Source of the DNA: JBOHSA01 sp050732995
GTDB taxonomy: Bacteria > Gemmatimonadota > Gemmatimonadetes > Gemmatimonadales > GWC2-71-9
Reading direction: 5' to 3'
Length of the DNA: 29,118 bases
Assembly (NCBI GenBank): GCA_050732995.1
Contig: JBOHSA010000024.1
Coordinates: 1-29,118 of the forward strand
Shown: positions 23,159-29,118 of the stretch, in pieces
Numbering within the stretch: position 1 is the first letter of the stretch
Layout of the letters: the number at the start of each line of letters is the position of its first letter
Translations under genes and position numbers: made by a program
Notes under the pieces: model-generated
What the model saw: the letters and a program-made list of their open reading frames with translations, nothing else
Told to the model about the DNA's origin: nothing
Database searches by the model: none

Positions 23159-24348
23159 CAGACCCGCTCCACGATCATGGTGATGCCTTGACCGACGCCG
23201 ATGCACATCGTGACCAGGCCAAAGCGTGACTTGGTCCGGTGTAGGGCATGCACGAGCGTGGTCAGGAGCTTGGCACCGGTGCAGCCCAGCGGGTGCCCCA
23301 GCGCGATGCCGCCGCCGTAGATGTTCACTCTGGCCGGATCGAGCCGCAGCTCCCGCATGCAGGCGATGGCCTGGGCGGCGAAGGCCTCGTTCAGCTCGAT
23401 CAGGTCGATCTGATCGATCGTGAGCCCGGCGCGCTTCAGGGCCTTGTGCGTCGCCGGAATCGGTCCGAGCCCCATGCAGCTCGGGTCGACCCCTGCGACG
23501 GCGGTCGTGACAACCCGCGCCATCGGTGCTGACCCCGTCCCCGCCCGTCTTCCCCAGTCTTCCCCAGTCAGGAGTAAGGCAGCCGCCCCGTCGTTGATCC
23601 CGCTCGAGCTCGCGGCCGTCACCGTGCCGCCCGTCTTGAAGCCCGGTTTGAGCTTGGAAACCGCGTCGAGCGTGGTGCCAGCCCGGGGGTATTCGTCTCT
23701 GGCGAAGCTCGACCCGTCGGGCAGGGGGACCGGCACGATCTCGTCCGTGAACACGCAGTCTTTGAGGGCCTGCCCGGCACGCCGCTGGCTCTCCACGGCG
23801 AACGCGTCCTGTTCGGCCCGGCTGATCCGGTAGCGCTCGGCGACGACCTCGGCCGTCTCGCCGAGCGAAATGGTCCATTCCTTCCTCAGGCGCGGGTTCG
23901 TGAAGCGCCAGCCCACGGTCGTGTCGGCGATCTCGGGCGGTTTCCGGCTCCAGGGATCGGGCGTCTTAAGCATCACGTACGGAGCGCGGGTCATATTCTC
24001 GACCCCGCCGGCGACGAACACCGCGCCTTCACCCGCCTTGATCGCGTGGGCGGCGGCGGCGACCGCCTGGAGCCCCGACCCGCACAGCCGGTTGACCGTC
24101 TGGCCCGGGACCTCGACTGGCAGGCCGGCGAGGAGCAGCGCCATGCGCGCGACGTTGCGGTTGTCCTCGCCCGCCTGGTTGGCGCAGCCGAGGATGACAT
24201 CGTCGATCGCGGCGGGCGGGATCCCGCTGCGCTCGACCACGCCCCGGATCGGGATCGCCGCGAGGTCATCCGGCCGCACGCCCGCGAGCGCCCCGCCGTG
24301 CCGTCCGACGGCCGTCCGCAGCGCTGCGCAGATGAGTGCGTCGCTCAC
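23158..24348 (-). CDS. Acetyl-CoA acyltransferase / 3-oxoadipyl-CoA thiolase (PaaJ/PcaF-like)
   Basis: A 396-residue thiolase. The catalytic nucleophile is C89 in NRLCGSGLQAV, His352 is in GGGIALGHPLGCTGAK, and C382 is in MCIGVGQG. The NEAF motif (LIELNEAFAAQA) is also intact. Degradative thiolases cleave 3-oxoacyl-CoA with CoA. The length and the MTRAPYVMLK and WTISLGETAEVVAERY segments fit the PaaJ/PcaF/FadA group. In context it would finish the pathway by releasing acetyl-CoA. The start is GTG at 24348, with AAGGGG about 7 bases upstream; that ribosome site is provided by the tandem repeat at 24351-24382. Confidence 0.93.
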   Translation of the reverse strand: MSDALICAALRTAVGRHGGALAGVRPDDLAAIPIRGVVERSGIPPAAIDDVILGCANQAGEDNRNVARMALLLAGLPVEVPGQTVNRLCGSGLQAVAAAAHAIKAGEGAVFVAGGVENMTRAPYVMLKTPDPWSRKPPEIADTTVGWRFTNPRLRKEWTISLGETAEVVAERYRISRAEQDAFAVESQRRAGQALKDCVFTDEIVPVPLPDGSSFARDEYPRAGTTLDAVSKLKPGFKTGGTVTAASSSGINDGAAALLLTGEDWGRRAGTGSAPMARVVTTAVAGVDPSCMGLGPIPATHKALKRAGLTIDQIDLIELNEAFAAQAIACMRELRLDPARVNIYGGGIALGHPLGCTGAKLLTTLVHALHRTKSRFGLVTMCIGVGQGITMIVERV

Positions 24349-24350
24349 TT

Positions 24351-24382
24351 AGCCCCTTAGCCTCTTAGCCCCTTAGCCTCTT
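24351..24382. repeat. Two tandem copies of a 16-bp repeat that carries the thiolase ribosome site
   Basis: AGCCCCTTAGCCTCTT occurs at 24351-24366 and identically at 24367-24382, filling most of the 41-base gap between the aldehyde dehydrogenase and thiolase genes. Read on the minus strand it is AAGAGGCTAAGGGGCT, twice, placing purine-rich AAGAGG and AAGGGG ahead of the thiolase GTG. A further copy lies at 11949-11963. Confidence 0.85.
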
Positions 24383-24389
24383 GGCTCCG

Positions 24390-25823
24390 TCACAGGCCCA
24401 CCCAGACCGTTTTCGTCTCGAGATACCCATCGAGCGCCTCTCGCCCCAAGTCGCGGCCGAAGCCGGAAGCCTTGAAGCCCCCGAACGGCGCGCCGGAATC
24501 GTAGAAGTTGTAGGCGTTGATCCATACCGTACCGGCCCGGATGGCCCGGGCCGCGCGGTGCGCTTTTTGGATGTCCCTGGTCCAGATCCCGGCCGCGAGG
24601 CCGTATATCGTCTCGTTGGCGAGCGCGATGCCCTGCTCGAAATCGTCGAACGTGAGCACGGCGAGCACGGGGCCGAAGATCTCCTCGCGGGCGATGGTCA
24701 TCTCGGGCCGCACCCGGTCGAACACCGTGGCTTCGACGAAGTAGCCCTTGCCGTTGGGGCGCACCGCCTTGCCGCCGGCGACGAGCGCCGCGCCTTCTTC
24801 GATGCCTTTCTTGATGTAGCCGAGCACGGTCTCCTGCTGCCGCTTCGAGACCAGGGCGCCGAGCCGGGTGTTCTTGTCGAGCGGGTCGCCGGGGACGAGC
24901 TTCTTGGCCCCCTCGGCCAGCTGCTCCACCACCTGGTCGCGCACCTTTGATTCCACGAGGAGGCGGGATCCGGCCGCGCACACCTCGCCCTTGCCGTAGA
25001 AGATCCCCGTTTGGGCGCCGCGTACGGCGGCCTTGAGGTCGGCGTCGGCGAAGATGATGTTCGGGCTCTTGCCGCCCAGCTCGAGGGTGACCCGTTTGTT
25101 GGTCGCGGCCGCCTCCCGCATGATCTGGCGGCCCACGTCGGTCGAGCCGGTGAACGCGATCTTGTCCACCCCGGGGTGGCGCACCAGCGCGGCGCCCGCC
25201 GCCCGCCCGCTGCCCGTCACGACGTTGAACGCGCCGGGCGGCAGGCCCGCTTCGAGTGCGATTTCGGCGAAGAGCAGGGCGGTCAGCGGCGTCTCCGAGG
25301 CGGGCTTCAACACCACCGTGCACCCCGCCGCGAGGGCGGGGGCGAACTTCCAGCTGGCGATGTTGAGGGGGAAGTTCCAGGGCACGATCGCCCCGACGAC
25401 GCCCACTGGCTCGCGCAGGGTGTAGGTGAAGAACGGGCCCTCGACCGGCAGGGTGTCGCCGACGATCTTATCGGCCCACCCCGCGTAGTAGCGCAGGGTG
25501 TTCACCGTCAGGGTCAGCTCGATCTTCGATTCGAACAGCGTCTTGCCGTTGTGCGCCGTCTCCAGCCGGGCGAACTCGTCGAGCCGGGCCTCGAGCAGGT
25601 CGGCGGCTTTGAACAACAGGCGGCCGCGCTTGCGGGCGGAGAGATCGCGCCAGGCGGCGGACTCGAGGCAGGCGCGCGCCGCGGCGACGGCGGCGTCGAC
25701 GTCGGGCGCGTCTCCAGCGGCGACCTCGGCCAGCACTTCCTCAGTCGCCGGGTTCTCCACCGGGAATCGGTTCCCGGAGGTCGCCGGCCGCCATTCGTTG
25801 TTGATGAACAGATCGGTTTTCAC
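24390..25823 (-). CDS. NAD(P)+-dependent aldehyde dehydrogenase
   Basis: A 477-residue ALDH oxidising an aldehyde to an acid. Key residues: N150 in PWNFPLNIASWKFAPAL, KPASETPL, FTGSTDVGRQI, the general base E248 in LELGGKSPNI, the nucleophile C282 in GKGEVCAAGSRLLV, and EEIFGPVLAVLTF. It is a stand-alone ALDH, not the hydratase fusion PaaZ. In context it could oxidise the ring-opened semialdehyde, as PaaZ or BoxD do. The GTG at 25823 is preferred (VKTDLFINNEWRPA is a family N-terminus); the frame to 25877 overlaps the upstream gene. It follows the hydratase stop by 7 bases. Confidence 0.92.
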   Translation of the reverse strand: MKTDLFINNEWRPATSGNRFPVENPATEEVLAEVAAGDAPDVDAAVAAARACLESAAWRDLSARKRGRLLFKAADLLEARLDEFARLETAHNGKTLFESKIELTLTVNTLRYYAGWADKIVGDTLPVEGPFFTYTLREPVGVVGAIVPWNFPLNIASWKFAPALAAGCTVVLKPASETPLTALLFAEIALEAGLPPGAFNVVTGSGRAAGAALVRHPGVDKIAFTGSTDVGRQIMREAAATNKRVTLELGGKSPNIIFADADLKAAVRGAQTGIFYGKGEVCAAGSRLLVESKVRDQVVEQLAEGAKKLVPGDPLDKNTRLGALVSKRQQETVLGYIKKGIEEGAALVAGGKAVRPNGKGYFVEATVFDRVRPEMTIAREEIFGPVLAVLTFDDFEQGIALANETIYGLAAGIWTRDIQKAHRAARAIRAGTVWINAYNFYDSGAPFGGFKASGFGRDLGREALDGYLETKTVWVGL

Positions 25824-25830
25824 CAGGTTG

Positions 25831-26646
25831 TTACTTTCCTTTGAACTCCGCCACGCGCTTCTCGTTGTAGGCCGCAATACCTTCCTTGGCGTCCTCGCTT
25901 TGGAACAGCTGCTGCTGCAGCTCGCGCTCGATCGCGAGCCCGGACTCGAACGGCACCTCGGCGCCCGATTGGACGGCGCGCTTGATCAACCCCACCGCCT
26001 TGGACGCCTTGTGGGGCGGGCAGAACTGCTTGGCGTACAACACCGCCTGCTCCCAGAACGCGTCGGCCGGGAAGATCTCGTTCACGAGGCCGGCCTCTTT
26101 CGCCCGCTCGAACGAGAAGGTCTCGCCCTTGACCATCAGCTCGATCGCGAGCGCCTTGCCCACGATCCGGGCGAGGCGTTGGGTGCCGCCCGTGCCCGGG
26201 AGGACGCCCAGGTTCACCTCGGGGAGCCCGATCTTCCCGCCGTTCTCCTTGGCCAGCCGGAGGTCGCACGCCATCGCGATCTCGAGCCCGCCCCCCACCG
26301 TGTGCCCGTTCAACGCGGCGATGGTGAGCTTGGGCGTCTGCTCCAGGCGGTTCAGGGTCTCGTTCGCGTGCAGGCAGAAGAAGTACTTGAACCGGGGCGT
26401 CACCGAGTTGAGCATCGCGATGTTCGCGCCGGCCGAGAAGAACTTGTCGCCCTTGCCGCGCAGGACGATGACGTGCACCCCGTCGTCGAACCGGGCCTGT
26501 AGGATCGCGTCGTCCAGCTGGCGCATCATGTCGTAGGTGTAGGTATTCGCCGGCGGATCGTCGAGCTCGATGATCGCGAGGCCGTCCTCCGTCCGGAAAT
26601 GCACGAGCGTTTTCCGCTCGGCGCGAGGCTCCGTCATGGTGGCCAT
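25831..26646 (-). CDS. Enoyl-CoA hydratase
   Basis: A 271-residue crotonase-family protein that hydrates trans-2-enoyl-CoA. Both catalytic glutamates are present: E122 in NGHTVGGGLEIAMACDLRLA and E143 in GLPEVNLGVLPGTGGTQRLAR. The oxyanion segment is FFSAGANIAML. This distinguishes it from the PaaG-like member of the same cluster and fits a PaaF-type role. ATG 26646 has a perfect AAGGAGG upstream, at a somewhat long spacing of about 11 bases. MTEP at 26637 is an alternative start. It is the first enzyme gene after the TetR regulator, 7 bases downstream of it. Confidence 0.93.
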   Translation of the reverse strand: MATMTEPRAERKTLVHFRTEDGLAIIELDDPPANTYTYDMMRQLDDAILQARFDDGVHVIVLRGKGDKFFSAGANIAMLNSVTPRFKYFFCLHANETLNRLEQTPKLTIAALNGHTVGGGLEIAMACDLRLAKENGGKIGLPEVNLGVLPGTGGTQRLARIVGKALAIELMVKGETFSFERAKEAGLVNEIFPADAFWEQAVLYAKQFCPPHKASKAVGLIKRAVQSGAEVPFESGLAIERELQQQLFQSEDAKEGIAAYNEKRVAEFKGK

Positions 26647-26653
26647 GGTGCCC

Positions 26654-27247
26654 CTATCCTCCTTGAACCGTGGAACGCACCTCGGCGAACCCGCCGAGGA
26701 AGATGCGCGTGATCAACGCCGCGAGCCGCTCCGGATCGATCTCGCCCGCCGGATCGTACCAGTTGTAGATCCAATTCATCATCCCGAACAGCGCATACGC
26801 GGCGGCGCTCCGGTCCACCGCCACTTCGTCCGGGGCCGCTTCCCGCAGCAGGCTCTCGAGCAGGTCCACGTAGCGCCGCTTGATGCCGTTCACCCGGCGC
26901 CGGGGCTCGCCGGAGAGGGCGGTGGCCTCGTGGGACAACACCTTCATCTCGGCCATATGGGCCGCGAAGAACATCACGTGATGCCGGATGAAGGCCTGGA
27001 GCCGCTCCACGGGCTCGGTCGTCGTCGCAACGGCCTGCCTCGCCCCTTCGAGCACGCGAGAAAAGCAGCGCTCCTGGATCAGGAGGAGGAGCTCCTCTTT
27101 GCCCTTGACGTAGTAGTACATCCCCGCGAGCGACATACCGCTCGTCTGCGCGAGGTCGCGCATCGTGGTGGAGTGATAGCCCTGCCCGGCGAAGACCCGG
27201 GCGGCCTGGGCGAGGAGGTGGTCGAGCCGTTCGTCGTAGGGACGCAT
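26654..27247 (-). CDS. TetR family transcriptional regulator
   Basis: A 197-residue repressor with an N-terminal helix-turn-helix (residues about 8-53, RVFAGQGYHSTTMRDLAQTSGMSLAGMYYYVKGKEELL) and an all-helical ligand-binding domain, in which IFLGGFAE is typical of the C-terminal helix. It heads the CoA-thioester cluster on the same strand, so it probably represses it and responds to an acyl- or aryl-CoA, by analogy with PaaR/FadR-type TetR proteins. ATG 27247 is preferred; a TTG at 27265 lies inside the operator and is unlikely. An inverted repeat is placed over its own transcription start, so autoregulation is expected. Confidence 0.9.
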   Translation of the reverse strand: MRPYDERLDHLLAQAARVFAGQGYHSTTMRDLAQTSGMSLAGMYYYVKGKEELLLLIQERCFSRVLEGARQAVATTTEPVERLQAFIRHHVMFFAAHMAEMKVLSHEATALSGEPRRRVNGIKRRYVDLLESLLREAAPDEVAVDRSAAAYALFGMMNWIYNWYDPAGEIDPERLAALITRIFLGGFAEVRSTVQGG

Positions 27248-27256
27248 GGATCGGGG

Positions 27257-27308
27257 TTCGAACAAGCGTTCGAATCTGCAAGCTAGCCCGCAGTGCCGGC
27301 CACCGCAA
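27257..27308 (-). promoter_or_regulatory. Promoter and TetR operator of the minus-strand catabolic cluster
   Basis: On the minus strand, TTGCGG (27308-27303), a 17-base spacer and TAGCTT (27285-27280) form a promoter. Immediately downstream is the inverted repeat TTCGAAC-AAGC-GTTCGAA (27257-27274), with perfect 7-base arms covering the predicted start site. Symmetric sites of this size are typical of TetR dimers. It ends 10 bases before the regulator's ATG. Confidence 0.6.
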
Positions 27309-27383
27309 GGCCTCCCGCGATGAGTGCCGCCGCCACGCCCCTTAATATTCGGTCAGTTCCCACGTCCACCGTTCCGGAGCGTC

Positions 27384-27959
27384 ATGGCCCAACCCCAACC
27401 GGTCGCCGCCGATCCGTCAGATGCGGCGTTGATAGCCGCCTGGCAGGGCGGGGACGAGCGGGCGGCGGCCGAGCTGGTCCGGCGTCACGCGCGCGTGTTG
27501 GCCCGGTTTTTGGCCGGCGCCGGCGCTCTGGCGGCCGACCTGGACGACCTGGTGCAGGAGACGTTCATCCGGGCGTTCCGGGCGCTGGGCGGGTTCCGGG
27601 GGCACTGCCGCTTCCGCACGTGGCTGCTCACCATCGGCGGCAACGTGTTGAAGGACGTCGGGCGCCGCGCGGCGCGGGAGGGAGGCGGCGGGGGGTGGTG
27701 GGCGCGCGGCGTCCCGCTCGGCGAGGAGCTGCGCGCGACGGACGGCGATCCTCACGAGCACGTAGTGGCGGGCGAGGCGGAGAACCGGCTGCGGGACGGG
27801 TTGACCCGGCTGACGCGGATGCAGCGCGACGTCTTCCTGCTGCGGGCGCAGCAAGGGCTGGAGTACGAAGACATCGCGGCGGCGCTGGGCACGACGGCGG
27901 GAGCCGCGCGCGTGCACTACCACCATGCCGTCAAGCGTCTGAAGGAGCTCATGGAATGA
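27384..27959 (+). CDS. ECF-type RNA polymerase sigma factor
   Basis: A 191-residue two-domain sigma factor. Region 2 spans about residues 26-95, including DDLVQETFIRAFRAL (-10 recognition) and FRTWLLTIGGNVLKD. A Gly-rich linker (100-105) follows. Region 4 spans 138-190, with EYEDIAAALGTTAGAARVHYHHAVKRLKEL as the -35-binding helix-turn-helix. There is no region 1 or 3. ATG 27384 has GGAG 6-7 bases upstream; a frame to 27293 is non-family. An AT-rich TAATAT (27343-27348) may be its -10. Its stop overlaps the start of the membrane protein downstream (ATGA), the usual sigma/anti-sigma arrangement. Confidence 0.92.
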   Translation: MAQPQPVAADPSDAALIAAWQGGDERAAAELVRRHARVLARFLAGAGALAADLDDLVQETFIRAFRALGGFRGHCRFRTWLLTIGGNVLKDVGRRAAREGGGGGWWARGVPLGEELRATDGDPHEHVVAGEAENRLRDGLTRLTRMQRDVFLLRAQQGLEYEDIAAALGTTAGAARVHYHHAVKRLKELME

Positions 27960-28378
27960 AGGACGACGCCCTGTTCGACGACGCCACGTTGCACGAAACG
28001 GCCCAGCGGCTGGGAGCGCGCGAGGCCGAGCGATTGGACGTGGAGCGAACCGCGCAAGCGGTGGTGGAGCGGCTCCGGCGCGAGCCGGCCGTGCCAGCGC
28101 CGGCGTGGGTGCGACCCGGCTGGCTGCGTATCGCGGCCGCCGTCGTGGTGCTCGTCGGTGCCGGCTTGATCACGCGCGATCTGTTCAACGGATCGGTCTC
28201 GGACGCGCATCCGGGCCACTACGTCGTGGAGGACCTGGGCGACCTGACCGTGGACGATCTGCAGCAGGTGCTGGCCACGTTGGATGAAACGCTCGTCTCG
28301 ACCGCGGCGTCGGAGGCCGGGCTCGACGGGCTGACGGAAGCGCAGCTCCGCGAGGTGCTGCGCTCACTGGAGGGATGA
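27956..28378 (+). CDS. Probable one-TM anti-sigma factor
   Basis: A 140-residue protein with a soluble N-terminus (residues 1-55, charged helix LGAREAERLDVERTAQAVVERLRRE), a single membrane span (about 56-73, LRIAAAVVVLVGAGLI) and an acidic extracytoplasmic tail ending DGLTEAQLREVLRSLEG. This topology and the overlap with the ECF sigma gene indicate a membrane anti-sigma factor. The zinc motif HxxxCxxC of ZAS-type anti-sigmas is absent, so binding would be through a helix, as in RseA or CnrY. Identification rests on context and topology. Its stop overlaps the next start (ATGATGA). Confidence 0.68.
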   Translation: MKDDALFDDATLHETAQRLGAREAERLDVERTAQAVVERLRREPAVPAPAWVRPGWLRIAAAVVVLVGAGLITRDLFNGSVSDAHPGHYVVEDLGDLTVDDLQQVLATLDETLVSTAASEAGLDGLTEAQLREVLRSLEG

Positions 28379-28941
28379 TGAAGCGCGTACTGTGGACGCT
28401 CGTGTTGGCCGTCGTGCCGGCGCTCGCCGCGCAGGAGCCGCCGGATCGGCCGCCGGTGGCGTCGCCCGATTCAGCGGGCGCCGAGCGGCTGCGGGCGGAG
28501 ATCGAGCGTCGGTTTGCCGAGCGCGTGAGGTCCGATCTCGGACTCAGTGAGGACCAAGCCACGAGACTGCGGGCGACGCAGGAGCGGTTCGGCGAGCGAC
28601 GCCGGGCGCTGATGCGCCGGCAATTCGAGCATCGCCAGGGGTTGCAGCGCCAGATGCAGCCGGGCGTGGCGGCCAATGCCGACAGCGTGCGGGTCCACAT
28701 GGACGCGTTGCAGGCGGGCCGGGCGGAGGCGGTGAAGCTCGAGCAGGAAGAGGATCAGGAGATGGCGAAGTACCTGACGCCGGTGCAGCGCGCGCGGTTC
28801 CAGATGATGCGGCAGCGCCTGGTGGATCGGGTGCAGGACCTGCGGCGCCAACAGGAACGGCGCGGGCGTGTCGGGATGATGGGGCCCCGGCGGGGCCCCG
28901 GGCCGCGACCCCAGGGGCAGGGGCCGAGACGGCGACCTTGA
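28375..28941 (+). CDS. Spy/CpxP-like periplasmic LTxxQ-motif protein
   Basis: A 188-residue exported protein: signal peptide MMKRVLWTLVLAVVPALAAQ, then an almost wholly alpha-helical, Arg/Gln/Glu-rich body. Two LTxxQ-type motifs appear, LGLSEDQATRLRATQERF and KYLTPVQRARFQMMRQRL, which define the Spy/CpxP/CnrX fold. The tail from about 165 is disordered (GRVGMMGPRRGPGPRP, then basic). Family members are periplasmic chaperones or metal-sensing partners of envelope-stress regulators. Two in-frame ATGs (28375, 28378) are possible. The position behind sigma and anti-sigma genes suggests it is the sensor or accessory of that switch. Confidence 0.82.
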   Translation: MMKRVLWTLVLAVVPALAAQEPPDRPPVASPDSAGAERLRAEIERRFAERVRSDLGLSEDQATRLRATQERFGERRRALMRRQFEHRQGLQRQMQPGVAANADSVRVHMDALQAGRAEAVKLEQEEDQEMAKYLTPVQRARFQMMRQRLVDRVQDLRRQQERRGRVGMMGPRRGPGPRPQGQGPRRRP

Positions 28942-28944
28942 CGG

Positions 28945-28950
28945 TATATT
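28945..28950 (+). promoter_or_regulatory. Candidate -10 element for the tRNA-Leu gene
   Basis: TATATT lies 13 bases before the first tRNA base, the only AT-rich hexamer in the gap after the Spy-like gene. No matching -35 is seen upstream, so transcription may also read through from the sigma-factor operon. Confidence 0.35.
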
Positions 28951-28962
28951 CCCCTGCGCTGC

Positions 28963-29045
28963 GCCCGAGTGGCGGAATGGCAGACGCAGGGGACTCAAAA
29001 TCCCCCGAGGGCAACCTCATGAGGGTTCGACTCCCTCCCCGGGCA
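28963..29045 (+). tRNA. tRNA-Leu (anticodon CAA)
   Basis: An 83-base class II tRNA. Acceptor 28963-28969 pairs with 29038-29044, with discriminator A29045. The D arm is GCG...CGC. The anticodon stem GGGGA/TCCCC (28989-28993 with 29001-29005) encloses CTCAAAA, with CAA at 28996-28998, decoding UUG. A long variable arm (GAGG-GCAA-CCTC, 29007-29018) is diagnostic of Leu/Ser tRNAs. The T arm is GAGGG-TTCGACT-CCCTC. CCA is not encoded. Pair 6 of the acceptor is an A-C mismatch. Confidence 0.95.
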
Positions 29046-29118
29046 TCGCGGGCCAGTGCGAAGTGGACCCCGAACAGCCGGTTACCTCCGGTGTGTCTCC
29101 CATCACACTCGGTGTCAC
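29046..29118. other. Non-coding tail of the window
   Basis: The 73 bases after the tRNA contain no further tRNA, convincing open frame or terminator hairpin. Confidence 0.5.

Noticed and set aside
28881..28900. GGGGCCCC duplicated palindromes
   Set aside because: They encode the Gly/Pro/Arg-rich tail of the Spy-like protein and are explained by codon bias; no terminator T-tract follows.

Overview
The window is GC-rich, densely coded bacterial chromosome with no phage, plasmid, IS or CRISPR signature. Secreted and lipoprotein metallo-amidohydrolases, an S9 prolyl oligopeptidase and an M16 protease pair, combined with start codons lying directly behind -10-like hexamers, suggest a Gemmatimonadota-like organism or a similar GC-rich soil or sediment lineage. 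This placement is inference; no 16S gene or other diagnostic marker is present.

Layout. (1) 2-1716, plus strand: the 3' part of a type IV pilin/pseudopilin gene, a TPR protein and a BrxA/B-family bacilliredoxin. (2) 1717-3701, minus strand: a polytopic membrane protein and a vWA-domain lipoprotein, coupled by a 1-base overlap. (3) 3859-7125, plus strand: a GroES-like co-chaperonin, a zinc-ribbon protein, a terminator-shaped hairpin, a minimal RecQ helicase and an acyl-CoA dehydrogenase. (4) 7147-9324, minus strand: a secreted prolyl oligopeptidase. (5) 9629-11947, plus strand: RNase G/E with an acidic Gly-rich insertion, then ribosomal proteins L21 and L27. (6) 11962-27247, minus strand: about 15 kb holding 14 genes with almost no intergenic space. 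(7) 27384-28941, plus strand: an ECF sigma factor, a one-TM probable anti-sigma factor and a Spy/CpxP-like periplasmic protein, followed by tRNA-Leu(CAA).

The large minus-strand cluster begins with a TetR regulator whose promoter carries a clear inverted-repeat operator. It continues with an enoyl-CoA hydratase, an aldehyde dehydrogenase, a thiolase, a PaaG-like isomerase, a BoxB-like diiron protein, a glycerophosphodiesterase and a 3-hydroxyacyl-CoA dehydrogenase. Together these look like an aromatic acyl-CoA epoxidation plus beta-oxidation pathway of mixed Paa/Box character. The cluster then runs with overlapping genes into an amidohydrolase, a DUF3108-like secreted protein, a catalytic M16 protease, a non-catalytic M16 protein fused to a DUF3108-like domain, and an amidohydrolase pair in which the second member lacks the metal-binding His-x-His.

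The most unusual points are the M16/DUF3108 arrangement, the catalytic/degenerate amidohydrolase pair, the hybrid Box/Paa gene set with its putative operator, the G-tract insertion in RNase G/E, a 16-bp intergenic repeat, and the sigma/anti-sigma/Spy-like trio resembling a CnrYXH-type envelope sensor.
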